Source: Paragonimus skrjabini miyazakii (taxonomy: Eukaryota; Platyhelminthes; Trematoda; Plagiorchiida; Troglotrematidae). From it: DNA of 64,000 nt. Position 1 is the stretch's first letter. Each line of letters starts with the position of its first letter. The notes under the pieces were generated by a model. The model did no database searches. It saw only the letters and a program-made list of their open reading frames with translations, and had not been told where the DNA came from. Where the stretch lies: assembly GCA_014338405.1 (NCBI GenBank), contig JTDE01001030.1:98488-162487 (forward strand), given 5' to 3'. This document shows positions 12,901-27,900 of this stretch, one piece after another. The translations under genes and the position numbers were made by a program.

Positions 12901-15900
12901 TATCCCACTTGTCCTGTATGCTACTTATGACAATATCGTGTCAGGTCCATCTTAGATTCATTCCATCCAGGACAACAAAAGACGAGTTTTAGTGTGTTAG
13001 TCAGAAGCCGGTGTAAATTGTTGCGACCGTTATAGCTTATCACAAAAATGGGGTAAGGTAGTATGGTCGGTTTTTAGATATTTGAATTTCAGTTTGGGGA
13101 GATAAACGCAGTGGCACATGCATAAGTGTGGTAACTGAAAACACGACAGTGTAAACTCTGAGAAGACGAGGTTGTTCCACGGGTTGAGAGAAACAGCGTG
13201 AAAATCTGAACACCTACGACTACGGCTCTGAGGAAACGGACATCATATAATCTTTGTCCAGCAATCGGACGAATTTTGAGACAAGTGTTTCTGTTTTCTT
13301 CTAACGTCACTCATTGTGCCCCTGTCGCGAATGGGCGTTCTGGGTTGAATACTTACTACACGACAGATCATGAGGTTTGTCTGGAACTTAGACGAATGTT
13401 TCAAGCTCATTACCTATTTTCACTGGCTCCTAAATGTTGTACATTTGCACTGTGTTGGTCCAATAAGTTTCTCATGTTATTAAAGGGGTTGATGATTTTC
13501 ATTTATAACTGAAAACGTTATCGAGTTATTGTGTTTCCGAAATTAAGAGGCGTGTATCATTGCGTGCACATTTCATGCATTGTTGGTAAACCAACTATCA
13601 CATACCAATCATAGATTGCACATCAGTCCGTTGTAAAATTACTACTTTACGCACCTTCAATTACGTTTCTGATTGATTTATCCTGTACGTTTATTCTCTT
13701 TGTTGTGCAAGAATACATGGATTGTAGACATTTTTGATCCAATTTCATCGCCGATGTCAAAACCGCTCAATGTTTAGTTCAGGGCAAATTTCCATGGACT
13801 TGGCAGATCTGTACCATAGTCCTCATTTTCATGGGGGAGGGGTTGGGTGATCACAAGTAACATGTCAGCTACACGGCAACTGCCTTATCGTCCGTTGTCT
13901 CAAAGGTCTTGTTGTGGGTTCACATTATGTGCCATACCACACCATCTGATAATCAACATAGATTCCAAACTTGTTTAACTATTCGAGTTGAAGCCAGGGA
14001 ATAGTGAACTAAAGTGGCTAGTGGTTGTCTGTCTCCAAAACATTCAGTAAAATTATTCTTACAATCCTATGTGTGAAAGTTCGCTATTATCGTTTGGATG
14101 ACCTTTGCTTTTGTGGTTAACGAATTATATCCCATTGCGATATTTTAAATTAGAGGAGAATGACGTGCCATCTGAAGGACACTCCAACGCTTCAGATATG
14201 TTTTCAGACTCCATTTTAGGTCCGCCGCTTTTTTTACTAGTCATTCTTAAAATATCGTCGCTTGTAAACTCCTGGGCACCACTTGTCACCAATGATGAAA
14301 ACGTGAGGTGAATGTTGATGATGTAACTGAGAAACAAAAATCTAAAAGCCCTTCTCTGAGCTGCAACCTACTGGTTTCCGGTTAACCCTTATAAACGTAA
14401 AACGGTACATACTCAACACTTGTTGCACATCAAATGTTTTTTGGGAGACGAAGCTCTAGGTACTGCCGTCCGTGAAAGAAACTTGGGAATAACCATCTCA
14501 GAAGATCTCAGCCCGTCTCCTACCCGCACCTCAGTGATGAAGAAAGCTGTCACAACACTTGAGACACCAGCCCGATTGTTTGGGATGTTTCAAATTGAGA
14601 GTTTCTCTTTGTAGTACGTCCTTACCTTGAGGGGAACATTCAAACTTATCGACCATGCTTGAGCTATCCAGCTAGTTTAAAGAGTATAATGTCGAGTCTA
14701 CGAAGTGTGTTTTACTTTATTCATTTTCTTACCTGGAATCATTACTTTAACCAGACTGTCTCTGTATTCTATCGACTTGTCAAGGGTGTCTTCTTTCGTA
14801 CTTCAGGATGTTACATCAGTTTGAAGCACACTCTTACACTTTGTACGAATGCATATAATCTAGATTACTCGCTGAGGTTGCTACATCATTTGAATCACCT
14901 AAATTTCAAGCAATATTCTTTCACTGTTAGGGCATTCCCATCTTGGAACTCCCTATATGAAAAGTTGCTGACGACTTTAATAGGTTACTGGTCAGTTTTT
15001 AAGAATTTTGTTGATTTATGTTAAACATCACTCACATTCAATGGCGGTTTTCGAATTTAGATAGATTTCCCAGCCGTGAGACTCAAGCTCTACTGCTGTT
15101 AGAGCTCATCAACAGTGCATGCTATTATCAAGGCTGGTTTTTGAACAGCGGTCACGCTTTTATAGCAAAGTCCATGTCTTAGGGTCATCGATTGCAATTA
15201 ACCGGACAGTTAGCGTGTCTCCTCTCGAGGTGGTCGGGCGATCCACGTGGAGATCACAAATGTGTTTGATAACTTGGTCGTGCATATTGTGAGGTCATTC
15301 ACTCAGTGTCCAACACAGTTGCCTCATGAAAGTATGGCCGAAGTTCATACCCCGATTGTGACAGGTAACACACTACTGACGAGCTTTAACAAGAGTGAAA
15401 CTGGAGTATAGTGCGTGTTTTCAAAATGACCTGACCGGAAAGTCTATAGAACTGCAAAAGCTGCGGTCAGTTGTGAGTTCTGTTCTGTTTATAGAGTAAT
15501 GTGCCTTTAGTTTCGGAACGTACGATCACTTCGGTTCCAGTTTTACATCCTTTTTACATTATGATTCAAATTAGAAGCTTTTAACTCGACCGATCAGTTG
15601 CTATTCATTTATCCTTCTCATCCGTTCGCATATTTTGGTTAACTTAATCACCTTACCCTTGTCCAACCCCTTCTTTCCTCGCAGCCCTGTGAGTACATTC
15701 TTCCCGGAGTGTTAGAATGCTCAAGTCCATGCCTGGTCCCTCAACTTGACAACACAGATGATACGGAATTGGATTACAGACAACACAACCGAAGCACCAA
15801 TGTCCCTTCTTCTTTCCTGGCGTATGATGACCATCTCACCGCTGGGAACACCACAATAGTGGATCATTTCGGTTCTGTGGGGCCTGAACCGCGTAAAGTT

Positions 15901-18900
15901 GTGCCAGCCTCGTTGTCCGAAGAAACCACAGACTGGCCGCTAAGGCTTCAGTTTGGCTTTATCCTGGATGGTGTTGCAAATCTGCGTGTACACGGATATT
16001 TAACTGTAAGTGCCTTTTAGCCGTCTTGAGAATTGTAGCTCGTCCCCCTTGTCGCGTTGTGTTCCGATTTTCTGAACTCGTCAAGACATACATGGTTGGC
16101 GGCAGCTCTTTCGGATTAGGCCCTCTCAATGACTGAAGCCAGAGGGCACCCGTGCATAGTCCTCACAAGGAGTAACTTACACTACATCCTTTGTAGTTCC
16201 ACTCACACCACGCCTCCAGTGTAAACCCGAAGCTTGTCGGTGGAGTCCTCTGTGGTCCTTCCAACCGATGCTGATTATCCAGATGGCATACTAGTACGCA
16301 ATTGAAACTCATATCTCGGAAATGAAAATAGAGAAACTCCAGTGGTAAGGTCTGAACTGGGAAGAAAAATATCAAAAATGTAGGGCAAGATGTAATCCAA
16401 CTTGTTAAGGCGTATCGTTGCACACTGGACAAATTGATGAAGAAAAATTGGATATAGACAAAACTGAACAGAACCCTCATCATACAACACACGAATAAGG
16501 GTGAAGAAAAGAAAACAGAAAAAGGTCACCGTGACCCAGGTCTCCGAATAGTAGACCGGATAGTTTAGGAAACGACATTAGTCGTTGTTTGGCAAGAACT
16601 TCATATATTCATACATATGTATATGTACATTCGTTCGTCGGCCATATTGCGGACATGTCTTGGCCACCGAAGCTGATTGGGTATCAGCTCGAATTAACTT
16701 CCTTCCGTTTATGTTTGTCGGAGTACCACAGTGTTGGGGACGATGTCAGACCGCCGAATTCCGGAGCTGCATCTTAAAAGTTACTGATGGAAGTTATTCA
16801 GATACAACACATCCCGTTGATACAGTGTCTAAGTTTCACTGCCATACAACAGCGTAGGTAGCACCACTGTTTGGTAGACAAGTAGTTTAGATTCCATCTT
16901 CAGGTTGCGATCGCTCCGGACGCGCCTTGTATAGGAACGAGGCGTTCAAAACTCTGAGGCATGGAGTCACTGTATGGTCTATTTTTGGAGCTTGCATGTA
17001 CCGCGATGTGGAAGTGACAACATGTCAACCCGATTGCACCTCAACTTGTTGCTTCCCACGATACCTTGGATCACCTCGTCGTTATACCGGATTTCATGGA
17101 AACCAGTGTGACGTTTAAAATGTTCATGGAAATACGTTTTGATGAAGCAACTGATGGATCAAGCTGATGAATGCGTTTACACAATGGGGTATGCTGATGA
17201 GGATTATCCATTCATTTTTACTGTCTCATCTATCGGCAGTCCACATAGTGGTCTATTCATAAATGAATACAAATATGAAGGAAAATAAGCCAGTGTAAAA
17301 AAGAATCGACGATCTCTTAGATACAGGTTCGCTATCGACTGCGACACACTGATCACCGGTTTGTGTACTTAGAAAACTGCATCAACGGCGCCAGCGGACG
17401 TGCATGGAATGAATTAGAAGCGCGTATCTCTTAGACTAGGATGGTATTCGCCAATCTGGGATACATCTGCCAACAGAGCAACATCCCTCTAAAGCGTAAG
17501 GGGTCGTGTATGTAAGGCGACAATGCGGGCTGCATTATTCTGCTGCTGCGAAACTTGGCCGTTCAAGGTAGAAGATGTGAGATTTGGTCACCGACGTTTG
17601 CGCTCGATCGCCCACATCGAGTGGCACCTGCGGGTAAGTAACGAAGAGATTAAGAAGCAAGTATTCGGTAGTAACTGTCAAACGTTGTTTTGTTCAATGC
17701 TCATATTTATACCGACTTACATAGCTAAGCCATGTACTAAGGATGTTAGCTAGCCATCTGCCACACCGAGCACCGTTCGCCGATGCTGCGGCCGACTGGC
17801 GTGAGGTGCGAGGTGGACATATGATGACCTGGCTTGGAGGAGTGAATTCATTCACGAAGGGGTTGATCATTGTAGATCGGATCCGTTTCTCGGACTCAGG
17901 AACTCGCGACTCACAAAGTCGGTGGCTGGAAACGTTAGGTGAGATGGCGGTTAATCGGGTTGAGTAGCGTGAATGTTGTCGTTGTTTGGCTGGGTTGTCT
18001 GTGCAGTGAGTGCATTTAATGATTCTGTGCATTGAAAACCGTGAGGAAGCTGATTTGTTGATGACGTCTTACTTTCACTCATAGCTCGATTGTTTATTTG
18101 CGAGATATATGGACGTTGATGTTGAATGATTGCGTCTACACGGCTTACTAGTTAGGTCCCATCCCCTTCTGTTTTCCCTCCTGGCTAGGTCTTGCTTCTT
18201 TTTCTCCACGTTCGTGCGTCAGATAAGCATTAGTGGGAATCACTGCTGTATAGCTATGTGCGGTGATGATTGTTTGTGGGGACATATGGAGATATGACGT
18301 AAACACCGTCTTTCTAACCTATGTCGGAGATTTTAACTAAAGTACAAAGTCAAGTCATTCATTAGAATCTAGTGGGTTAAGTTTTTTTCTGTTCTGGAGC
18401 CCCTTGTTGCCTTAATTCCAGCTTGACTGTGATACTCGTCTTCTTCATCAGCAGGGTCCCCTAGAAGGAACTGCTGTTGCTTCACCCAGTGGTGTATTTT
18501 TGCAAGTGGTTACTCCAAGAATGTAAGTGCTCGTTTGGGAGATTACGCTGTTCGTAACTACTGCCCGCTACTGACGAACCCGAGAGTAAATGTCCACTAA
18601 TCTTCTCACTTTGTTGCCGCGTGTGATTGCACTGTAAATCAGGGGCTTGTAGATTGGAGTGTAGTCATAGATCTGTACCGCATGACTCCGATTAAAGTAC
18701 TGTCATTCTGGGAGCGATAAGTCGATTTCAGCCACCTACTGTAAACTAGAGTCATCCTCTGTTTTTCTTAATTCCTCTACGAAAACACAATTTGATTCCG
18801 CTTTCCCCTAATATTTGATGTTAGCGGCTGAGAACCATTTTCAGTTGACCATATTGTTTTGTAATTTGGCCATTCGTTTATCTCGGGTAGTATCAGTAGT

Positions 18901-21900
18901 TGTGGAATTCGAGATAATTGAATGGTATTGGAATTCATGGTTTCAAACCCATCGTACCACGTGCGCACGGATTGACCCACACTTTGAAATTATCTGTCTC
19001 ATGTACTAACAGATCCATGCTACAAGCACTGCCTGTCCTTATCACTTAACCAATGTGCCATACCTTTTGATCGTTTTATATCCGTTTTAATGCATGAGAA
19101 CTCGCGGTCATTTTTCATGGTTCACATATTGTATTTGGTTACCTGAATCCCTGATTATTTTTAGATGGATTATTTTTTTAAATATTCTTAAGGAGGCGAT
19201 GTTCATAGGCGTTCTACATCTCTCTGCCCTAATTCAGAGCATTTGGTTATTAACGATCCTTTGGTGCCACTACTAGTGAGCTAACGGTTCCTTTCGTTTA
19301 GCAACGTATTTACAGTATTTACAGGATGTAATAATATTTTTCGCTTTTTTGTTAGGTACATTCAGATCCTGTCGTTAACCCTTTTCCCGACGGTATACGA
19401 CAAGAAGAATTGGATGATTTTACAAAACCGAACCCTCCAGTTGAGCCTGACGAGCCTCAGAGCTCTGTTCTGTCAAAGCGCAATGCTGACGACCACAATA
19501 TGCTGAACCCAGTCCAAGCCGGTGAACGAGAGGGGGACAACTTGCCCACACCATCTGTTCGTGTGAATCAGCTGCTGCGTTTACACGGTCAATTTGACGC
19601 GTTGGTCGCAGCGCCCGAGTTGGCTGCCAAAGATGAGTTATTGGTGCTCGTTGGCGATACGCACGTTTGTCTGGTCAATTCGGTGGTGAACACAGAGATC
19701 CGGTGTGATCTAGACCGTAGTACTCTGATTGCCGGGTTAGATTACCCCGTATTAGTTCAAGTGAGTCTATCCATGGTAGGCACTACATAAAGAACGACAC
19801 AATTGGCCGTACTTCGTCCGAGAGGGTTGGTCTGATATCTCCATAAACATGTTGTTCACACTAGGAACACGTTTTTGCGAATGTTAACGCCTGGCTTGCC
19901 GCTCTGTAAACTATTCGTGTGGCTTTTACTGGGCCGGGTGCAGCAATCACATGCTCGTTGCGTGTCGTGAGTTGAAGGATGATGGCTGCTACCTGGAGGT
20001 TTGGCCAGATGGGAAGTTACTGACATTTTGTTGTGATTCCATTGACGCTGATCATCTGTGGTTGGACAGATTGCTCTGACTCAAAGTACACGATATCCTT
20101 GTTTACCTGATTACATCTTAGTTATTCCTTGTGGTGGTTTTACGAATCCGTACTTACCGTGGTTCCCAGAGTGGGCACATTAATCAGACTGGGTTGCCAA
20201 TGAAAAAGTGACAATCCAGATCTTTCTCCAATAGCCACTTGCACTATGATTACCTGTTGCTATAGTTTCCCACCTCTTTTCCTGCCAAGTATTAAGCCAA
20301 GCGGCTTCACGTTCGAATCAATCTCGTACATTTTTGGAGGCTACTCAAATCACGTTGACATGCAGACTCTAGTAGAGTTCTTCCGTCATGTAATTGTGTA
20401 GATATACCATATGTGTGTGTGTGTGAGTACTTTGGTTGTGTGTGAAATCATCCGATGCCGTTAACAGCTGAAGCTACACTACAGTTTTGTTGTTACCCCC
20501 GTTGCCTGTATCCGCCATTTTGCCTTTCTCCTTTATTTTATTCAAGAATGGCTAAAAATTTGCCCTCGCTCTAGAATGAGCAAATAGTTTCTTTTTTTAC
20601 TAGTTTAGATGCATTAGTCACTGTTTACGTTAGAACTTGCTCACACAGGTGTTCGTCACATACTGTTCTCACTCGTGATTTACTTATCAGAAAAATTACT
20701 AATAGTGCATCAGGGAAGGCATTCACTTAATGGTAACGAAAAAGTGTGTACAATTTGTTCTTTTTTTGCTTGTATAAACCATCGATAAGCATTAGAAGAT
20801 AGTTCTACTACGATTACATTGTGATATGATTCTGAAAATGAACCTTACTTGATATGAGTTTTCGTACAATGCCACGTGCTTATCAGTCTGTAAAAAATGC
20901 ATTTATCAACAGTTACTGATCACTCCATGGGTTATGAGATATAGTGGATGTTACACAATAACATGTGTGTAGATGGAACTACATTGTATCATAAAATAGA
21001 GTTTTAAATGACTACAAACGGGGCCAACAACTTTGACAGAAAGAACTTCCCGAGACCAGCACTTACGTTATATACCAAGTAAACTATAACATGAACCTCA
21101 TACAACGGTTAACTGCTAATCTAACAGAAACTCACGTAAATCACTACGAACGAGCGATGTATCGATTAGATCAAATCACGGTTTGTTTACAGTGAAAAGG
21201 TGATGACAATTTTCGATTGAGAACGATGGACACCATCATTTTCATCATAGACAGCAATACATCAGTAGTTTACATTGATGCTTAACTGCCACAATGGACA
21301 CAGCAGAATACATTATTGAACAAATACCTTATCAGCAACATCAAACTTCTTTCTGTTATAAACTGAACCGAAACCGTGTTTACAGGTCCCTTTGATGCAA
21401 AGTAAACAAAGAGGGCACCGATTTATTCTTTCAAGTTTGACAGTTTGCAATTTGATCTATCGACAGCTGTCCGCAGATCATGCTGACATCTTGTTCAAGC
21501 ATGCCTTCTTCCTATCCTTTGGTACTCCAGCATGATTCTCACTATGGTCATGTTTAGTTTGTTAAGCGCGTCTGCTAGGATTGACTTGGTAAAACACATT
21601 ACTCCCTAAGATTTAATACTGCATGTTCAGCCAACCTCTGTTCAGTTCCCTACTTGGGTACCCGAATACCGTAGCATATTTTGTATTCATTTCTTTGTGG
21701 TAACGACGGGCCTTTAAGACCTTATGCCTCACCAGTTTGGCTCATTTTGCCTATAATTAAGAAGATGGTATAATTTTCAAGGACACCAGTTGTTTGCCGC
21801 TCGCGAGTGTAGTATGGGTTTTGCACACTTCTCTAGTAGTTGCATTAAGGGCCTCGAAAGTGTAGTTTATCTTCATGAACTCATTAGTTCTTTTACGTGA

Positions 21901-24900
21901 ATATGTCATGTGGACAGTGGATCTGTTGCGTATCTCCTTTCTTTAGGCCGGATAGAACGATGAAAACAAAAGTTGGGCTATCCGACAGAACTCTGGGAGG
22001 AACTTCAACTTCAACCTGCCAAACACAGCCACTGTACTGTGGGACTTGGACAACTGCGAGAAGGACCTTATTTTAGTTGGGAATAAACAACATTAGTTAG
22101 AGTGATCACTTGGCTGTTACTGTGCCAAATTGTCCTTCTTTCATACATTCAACAGACAATTTTTAGGGCCGCTTAACAGTGGTTTCCAATTTTTGCTACA
22201 CTCTGCGACACATTATGTGGTCAACGGATCTCCTAACAAAACTCCCTTAGTAACAAGTCGGTAATAACCATTTTTCACAAGTGTGTGTGGGTTTTAAACC
22301 CAGGTTTCGTCGAATAACTTTCATAAGAAGAAAACTGTGCATAAGAGTATGAAAATCAACTTTGAAAAAATCATACGATCACTTCATTGCCAGGTTAACC
22401 TCAGTCTGATGCGCTGGCCTGACGTTGCCAGGTTGCTTGCGATGCGGTGTATGTCATCACTTGACCGACACTACAGTCTGCTTCCTGTGTTGTCATCGGT
22501 TTGGCGTAAACTAATTATCGTGTGCTTCAGTCCCACAGGCTGGTGCTTCGTCTCATATTTCCTCGGGGGATTGGAGGGGGGAGGGTCTAGCATTCTTATA
22601 AGTTGGTTGGGTGGATAACTAGATACAAATGTGAAGTTTCTGAGCTTCCAGTGTGGCTTCGTAGCTCAGCTGGCAAAGCATTTGCCGCGTTTATGCATGT
22701 TATTTGTGTCACTGGTTCGAATCTAGCCAAAGTCCAGATTTTTCGCAATGAGGTCTCTTCTAAACTCTTATAAGTGCATACGGGAGGTCGTAAACAATCT
22801 GCAGAAGTTCAGAGATTCATTTGAGAAGGTCAAAGTGCATCGTGTAGACGAAGTATAGTAAACTACAGTCAGTCAGGTTAGAGCGAAACAGACGGCGATT
22901 AGCATCTAATGCAACAAGAGTTGTTTCAGAGCGGCGATCGACACTGAAACCTATTGTCCATACAAGAACTGTGTGATTGACGTTGAAAAGTAACCTATGG
23001 TCGAAATGTACACCAATGAACCACATAGTTTCACTGAATCGGTAACCGATACAATATTTCTTATCTTGGGCCGGAGTTCATATTTCTTCCACTCATCAAT
23101 GGTATTTCGCTTGTTTCGGTGATGCAAAAAGAAATAATCCGGATGAGCCTGAAATGTGAGGATAGCGTTGCATGATTTTCAGAATTGAGTGTTGAAATTG
23201 TGGGACTTAATCGCATGGCACTTAGTTTACACCCAAGTGACCGGGACTAAGGCTCGCCAACTGCTATACCGACTACGTGATAACGTACATCCAGTTCTCA
23301 TGACACATGATATTGACAGTACCGGACAGCGGTTAACCAGCGCTTCAGCTTAATGGTACTTAAGCAATCTGAGATGTTTTTATCATTTTGTCGCGATTCC
23401 TTCGCACATTTTTTTATCTAATGCATTTCTTACAAGGGCCATTGACACTTACCCAGCCCGCAGCTTGTTAATATCATTTGTTCGTTTGTCGCCAAACTAT
23501 TTGTCGTTGTTGTGACATTGCAAAAGATTGATTGACTGTATGACTTTGCTACGAGGATGCACGTTTGAATATGTTCTGTGACACGGTTTGGCTCTCTAGC
23601 ACAGTGTGAACAACCGCGCTGTTTTCGTCTACCCTGATCTTGTCATCCATGTTACTTAAAGTTCTATCATATTTCAGTATTTTGGCTATCTACAGTACAA
23701 TACACGATAGCGACAATGGTACATTAACAATTTTATTTAGTTACGGATGGGTAGAGTGGAATTTTGTTTTACGTAACTTGAGCATCACTCGCAGTTGGTC
23801 ACAGCCCTCGCATTCTTATAGAGTTTTCAGTTATCCACTCTTGAAAAGAAGCACCATACTTGAGTTGCGCTCTTCTTAGGGCTCCTCTGTAGTGTATATC
23901 CCTACCACTGCCTGAACTGGAACTCTGGCCACAACTTCATGAGACAACATCACCATTGGTCTCACATATGGCACTCTCGGTCAAATTCGCATGCGAGTAA
24001 TGTTTCGGTTGCCCGACCGCCTCGAGAGAATACATAGTAACTGTCCTGTTTAACCCCACTTGATGATCCCAAGTTGAAATCACAGGAATCAACTTGCTAA
24101 ACAGTATTTCGATCACTAGTGAGTAGTAGATGATTTGGGTTCACATAAAGGGAATTTTATTTAACATCATCCCATCGCATCTACTCACTGTCGAGACAAC
24201 TTGCTACCCACCATCCTACTGTATGGTTCGTATATTCCTCAGAACTTCCACAATCCCTCCCCCTGATTTATCTACTCGAAGTATGACGGCAGATTATCAC
24301 TGGACCGCCGAAGTGATTATGCATTTTGCCCGTTACGCCATAACTGTGCGTATTTGCTTTTCATTACCGAACTTGTTTCACGTTGTTGAGTGTTGTTCAA
24401 CCCATCGTCGAACTGCCGTGTTATGATTCAACGAATGTTGACACAGCGTTGAACGCGGCCAGGTAAAACGTTGTGGCTGTCAGTCGCTTGTTAATGGGGG
24501 TTCATGTTTGGCGAGCAATGTCTCTGCTTAAATCGCACATAAACTTGTTTTTGCTATCGTTTGTTTGTTTTGCTGTACTTGTTGATATCGAACAATTGAA
24601 ATTTAGATCGCGACATCCTACTTGAATCGCCAGATGTTTGTTTTCAAGAGAGTCATATGCCGATTTAGTCTGTCACACTCTGAACACTACTCGGGTTAAC
24701 AGTGTAATTGAATCCGTGACAATTGCGTGTGATGGAATGCACAAACGAGTAAGTTCTGCCCACCTGTAACCCGCTATGTTTATACTGATGGAAGAGTTAG
24801 GGTTTAACCTAGCTGCATGCGGATTTTCGTTCACTTCATTGGCTGCTCGAAGCATTGTTTCTAGCGTAGAACATAATTTGGTGTGTACTTATTTGATGTC

Positions 24901-27900
24901 GTCGGTTTCACTAGAATTGCGGACTCATTTATTTCAACAGTTGAATACCAACTACGTCTGATCGCGGGTTTCCCATTCGTACGGACTTATTATCCAGTAT
25001 TGTGTGATAGGCCATTAGTTTTTTGATCTGGAGACTCATTGGGACTTGACAGTCTCAGTTGCAGATACGAAAAAGCAATACGTGGTTCAAAGAGTTTAAA
25101 ATGTAGTGCACTCGGTCATGTGTGTGTGAAACCCCCATCTGGTTGTTGGTGTGTGGGCTCACGTTCATCTTATTTGTACGCTACTCGCCTTCTCTGTCGA
25201 TTAGGCTTCTCATTGTACACCTGGGACCTGTTAAAATGAATACGAAGGTTAATTACGTATAAATTAAGGCTCAACCGTCTCCCTCTGAGGATACGGAAAT
25301 CCGACAGTAGGTCGGTGCCTAAATTCTGAGTAGGGCTATCGCACTGTCGTGGTAACTTCACTGTGCACTGAGCACGTGACTCAGTATTCGCGTCGCCGTG
25401 CTTGCGCCAGATCGAAACCGCATGCCGTATCGCTCACGTGATTGAAGCTGTCAGTACCAATGCTTCAACAGTTGGCTAACGGTCACTGTCAGTTTGCACT
25501 TGCTCGAGATGTGGAAATCGGGACGATTCAGACGATAAATCCGGGACCTACTGAACTTTGGTTAAATCCTGCTGCTTTGTACGTACGGAAACTTGGGAGC
25601 AGGCACCTTTTACAGCATCGATTCAAATGCATCTTGATTTGTCATTGTAACCTCTGAGGGGAGTTGACTCACTCAACTTGCCCTATCTCGTGAGTACTCA
25701 ATTCTTAATATCTGTGTATAGTTGCCTAAATTTGACACCATTTGATGTACGCTTGCACAACTGTTCTATCTACCTTCACCGTCTAAATCGTCCAAAGTTC
25801 CACATCTCCATAGCTCCTTAGAACTTGCACAGCTTAGTCGTAATCGATGATCCGTCGCCGACGTACGGATACTGACAACCGAGTTGTCTATTTCCTTGGT
25901 TCGCACGGATCACATGTTTGGTTAAAAAATATCATTACAACCCAGTGGTACAAGACATTGCATTGACAATGACAATTAGATCACTCTGAAGGATCTTCGT
26001 TATCAATAGAAAAATTAAAAAAATGTGACAAGAGTGCCTGCTCTTGCCATCAAAACAAGTGTACCTTTTCTCTTATGTAACATAAACATTTCTGTTTTTG
26101 CCATATTCGTTTTAGTTTGATTACTCCGCGTGTAATTCCATTCAGGAATTATTCAAGCCAACTTAGATTGTTGAGCACTGTCTTGTAAAAGTTTACATAA
26201 TGCCTTAGGTGCAGTGATTGCGCGTGAATTACGGTTTCTATGATTACATTATGCAATCCTCCTTTACTCCCGATAGTAATGCAACAACAGCTGAAGTTGA
26301 GGGTTCTGCATTATTCATCTAAGCGTCATTTCGTCTCATCCCCTTATTTTCAGTTTGGACGTTTTCTTGTCTACCGTCCGGGTGTGGTTCGATTTGTTAG
26401 TATGGGACAAGTGGCTTTTCGAAACCAATTAATTATGATTGCCACTGGAATAGTTGTACTGACAGTTCTCGTCAGTCTGATCGCTTTCACTCTGTGGCGT
26501 CGTTTCGATCGACGTCAACGAACTTATCAAGCCAAGCTGGATCAAAAATATGCGGAGCATGAAAGCCGTGTTGTACGGGTCTTCAAAGAAGGTAGATTTT
26601 CATACGCTGATCATTTTGTTTGCGGTCGTTGCAACACGTTTGCTCATTGCTTTTGGCTGGTGTTTTTGATGTTGTGACAGGTATGACAATAAACTGCTTC
26701 ACTGACCAATCCATTCCATGTCACCTTGAGCCTTAGGTTTCTGCATGTTTATCGAGTGCCGTTTTATAGATGTGTCACTTGCGTCAGTCCTGGATTTCCC
26801 ACATACATAGCTGATTGAGACGATCTGATTTTTCTGTGCCTTCCATAAATCCGAAAATTTATGACGTTATGTATTCTTTTTCATTTTGTAGCATTCACTA
26901 ATCCACTGATATATGTAGCCCACGGTTATTGATCACTCCTGTTTACAGTGGATCCCGTAATCTTGACAGCGTTTATACCAGTGATCGCATTTTATACCTC
27001 CTGGTAGTTGGTACTTTTCAAATGGAATTGTCGTCAGTATGTTTTTTCCAATGTGTCATGCAACCATCCGTCAATCTACCCTTCCAGTGATTTGTAAATT
27101 GAACTGCATGATTCCCGGGTACCTGTTAATTGCATGACGTAAAACGAGTCTTTTCGATAAGCACCAAGCTCACGTGTTACTTTGAGTGTCAGAAATAGTA
27201 AACATCCAAGTCCCACTCATTGGTTGATTCGGAGCGTCATCATCGTTTGCAACTGTGTCAGGATAACGAGACGTACAGAAGTTATCTTACTTCACTACAC
27301 TTGCGCTAGTCTTCAGGGTACGAATTGCTATTGTGTTTGTGAGTAGTTCCGAAATGACGGACAAAAAACCATGCAAGTCGCTGAGATAGATGTTCCAATG
27401 TCATTCTGTCTTGCATACAGTTGCTTCTAATGGCTGACATGTTGTTTTGTTTCCACACATTTCAGTATATTTACATTGGAATCCGGAGACAGTTGTGACA
27501 ATTCATAGGTTTTTATTTTTCTATTAGTTGAGTAGTTCGAGCGCTGGCCAGTTTCAGTTAGTTTTCATCACATTCATTGTTACATAGACAATAACATACA
27601 TATGATTTCGTGAAGTGTTTAACTTTCAAAAAAAGCGGAGAGCGAAACCTAATAGAGAGAAGAAATAGAACCATATTTATAATAACCCTGTCCAACGTAA
27701 AAACCTTCACCGCTGATGTGTACATACCTCGAATACTAAGTGAAAGTAAGATGTTGTCAGCAAGGTGGTGCTGGCTTCCTTACAACTTTCACTATACCAC
27801 TTCATTAGATACACGTAATTCACTGACAACTCGTACAAACAACAACATTCATTCGACCGAACCCGATTATCCACCACTTCCCTATCCAGCGAGTTTATAT

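Larger units (their letters stand above)
12338..15684 (+). other. Plexin intron with LINE L2 and an inverted SINE A pair
   Basis: Nothing is recognised in 12.34-14.1 kb; the overlapping + and - frames at 12.5-12.95 kb have no family motif. The LINE L2 fragment and the SINE A pair fill 14.1-15.5 kb. Confidence 0.7.
16006..19355 (+). other. Plexin intron with repeat D and LINE L1
   Basis: Repeat D is at 16.1 kb and LINE L1 at 17.4-18.2 kb. The segments 16.3-17.37 and 18.23-19.35 kb show nothing I can name. Confidence 0.7.
19761..26353 (+). other. Longest plexin intron
   Basis: A 6.6-kb intron between the last IPT exon and the membrane-helix exon. It has SINE B at 22.6 kb and SINE A at 23.8 kb. 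The rest (19.8-22.58, 22.77-23.78, 24.04-26.35 kb) has no recognised feature. Confidence 0.7.

Noticed and set aside
12505..12955. Overlapping frames on both strands after the 12.3-kb exon
   Set aside because: No family motif in either; neither fits the plexin, whose next exon is phase-matched at 15,685.
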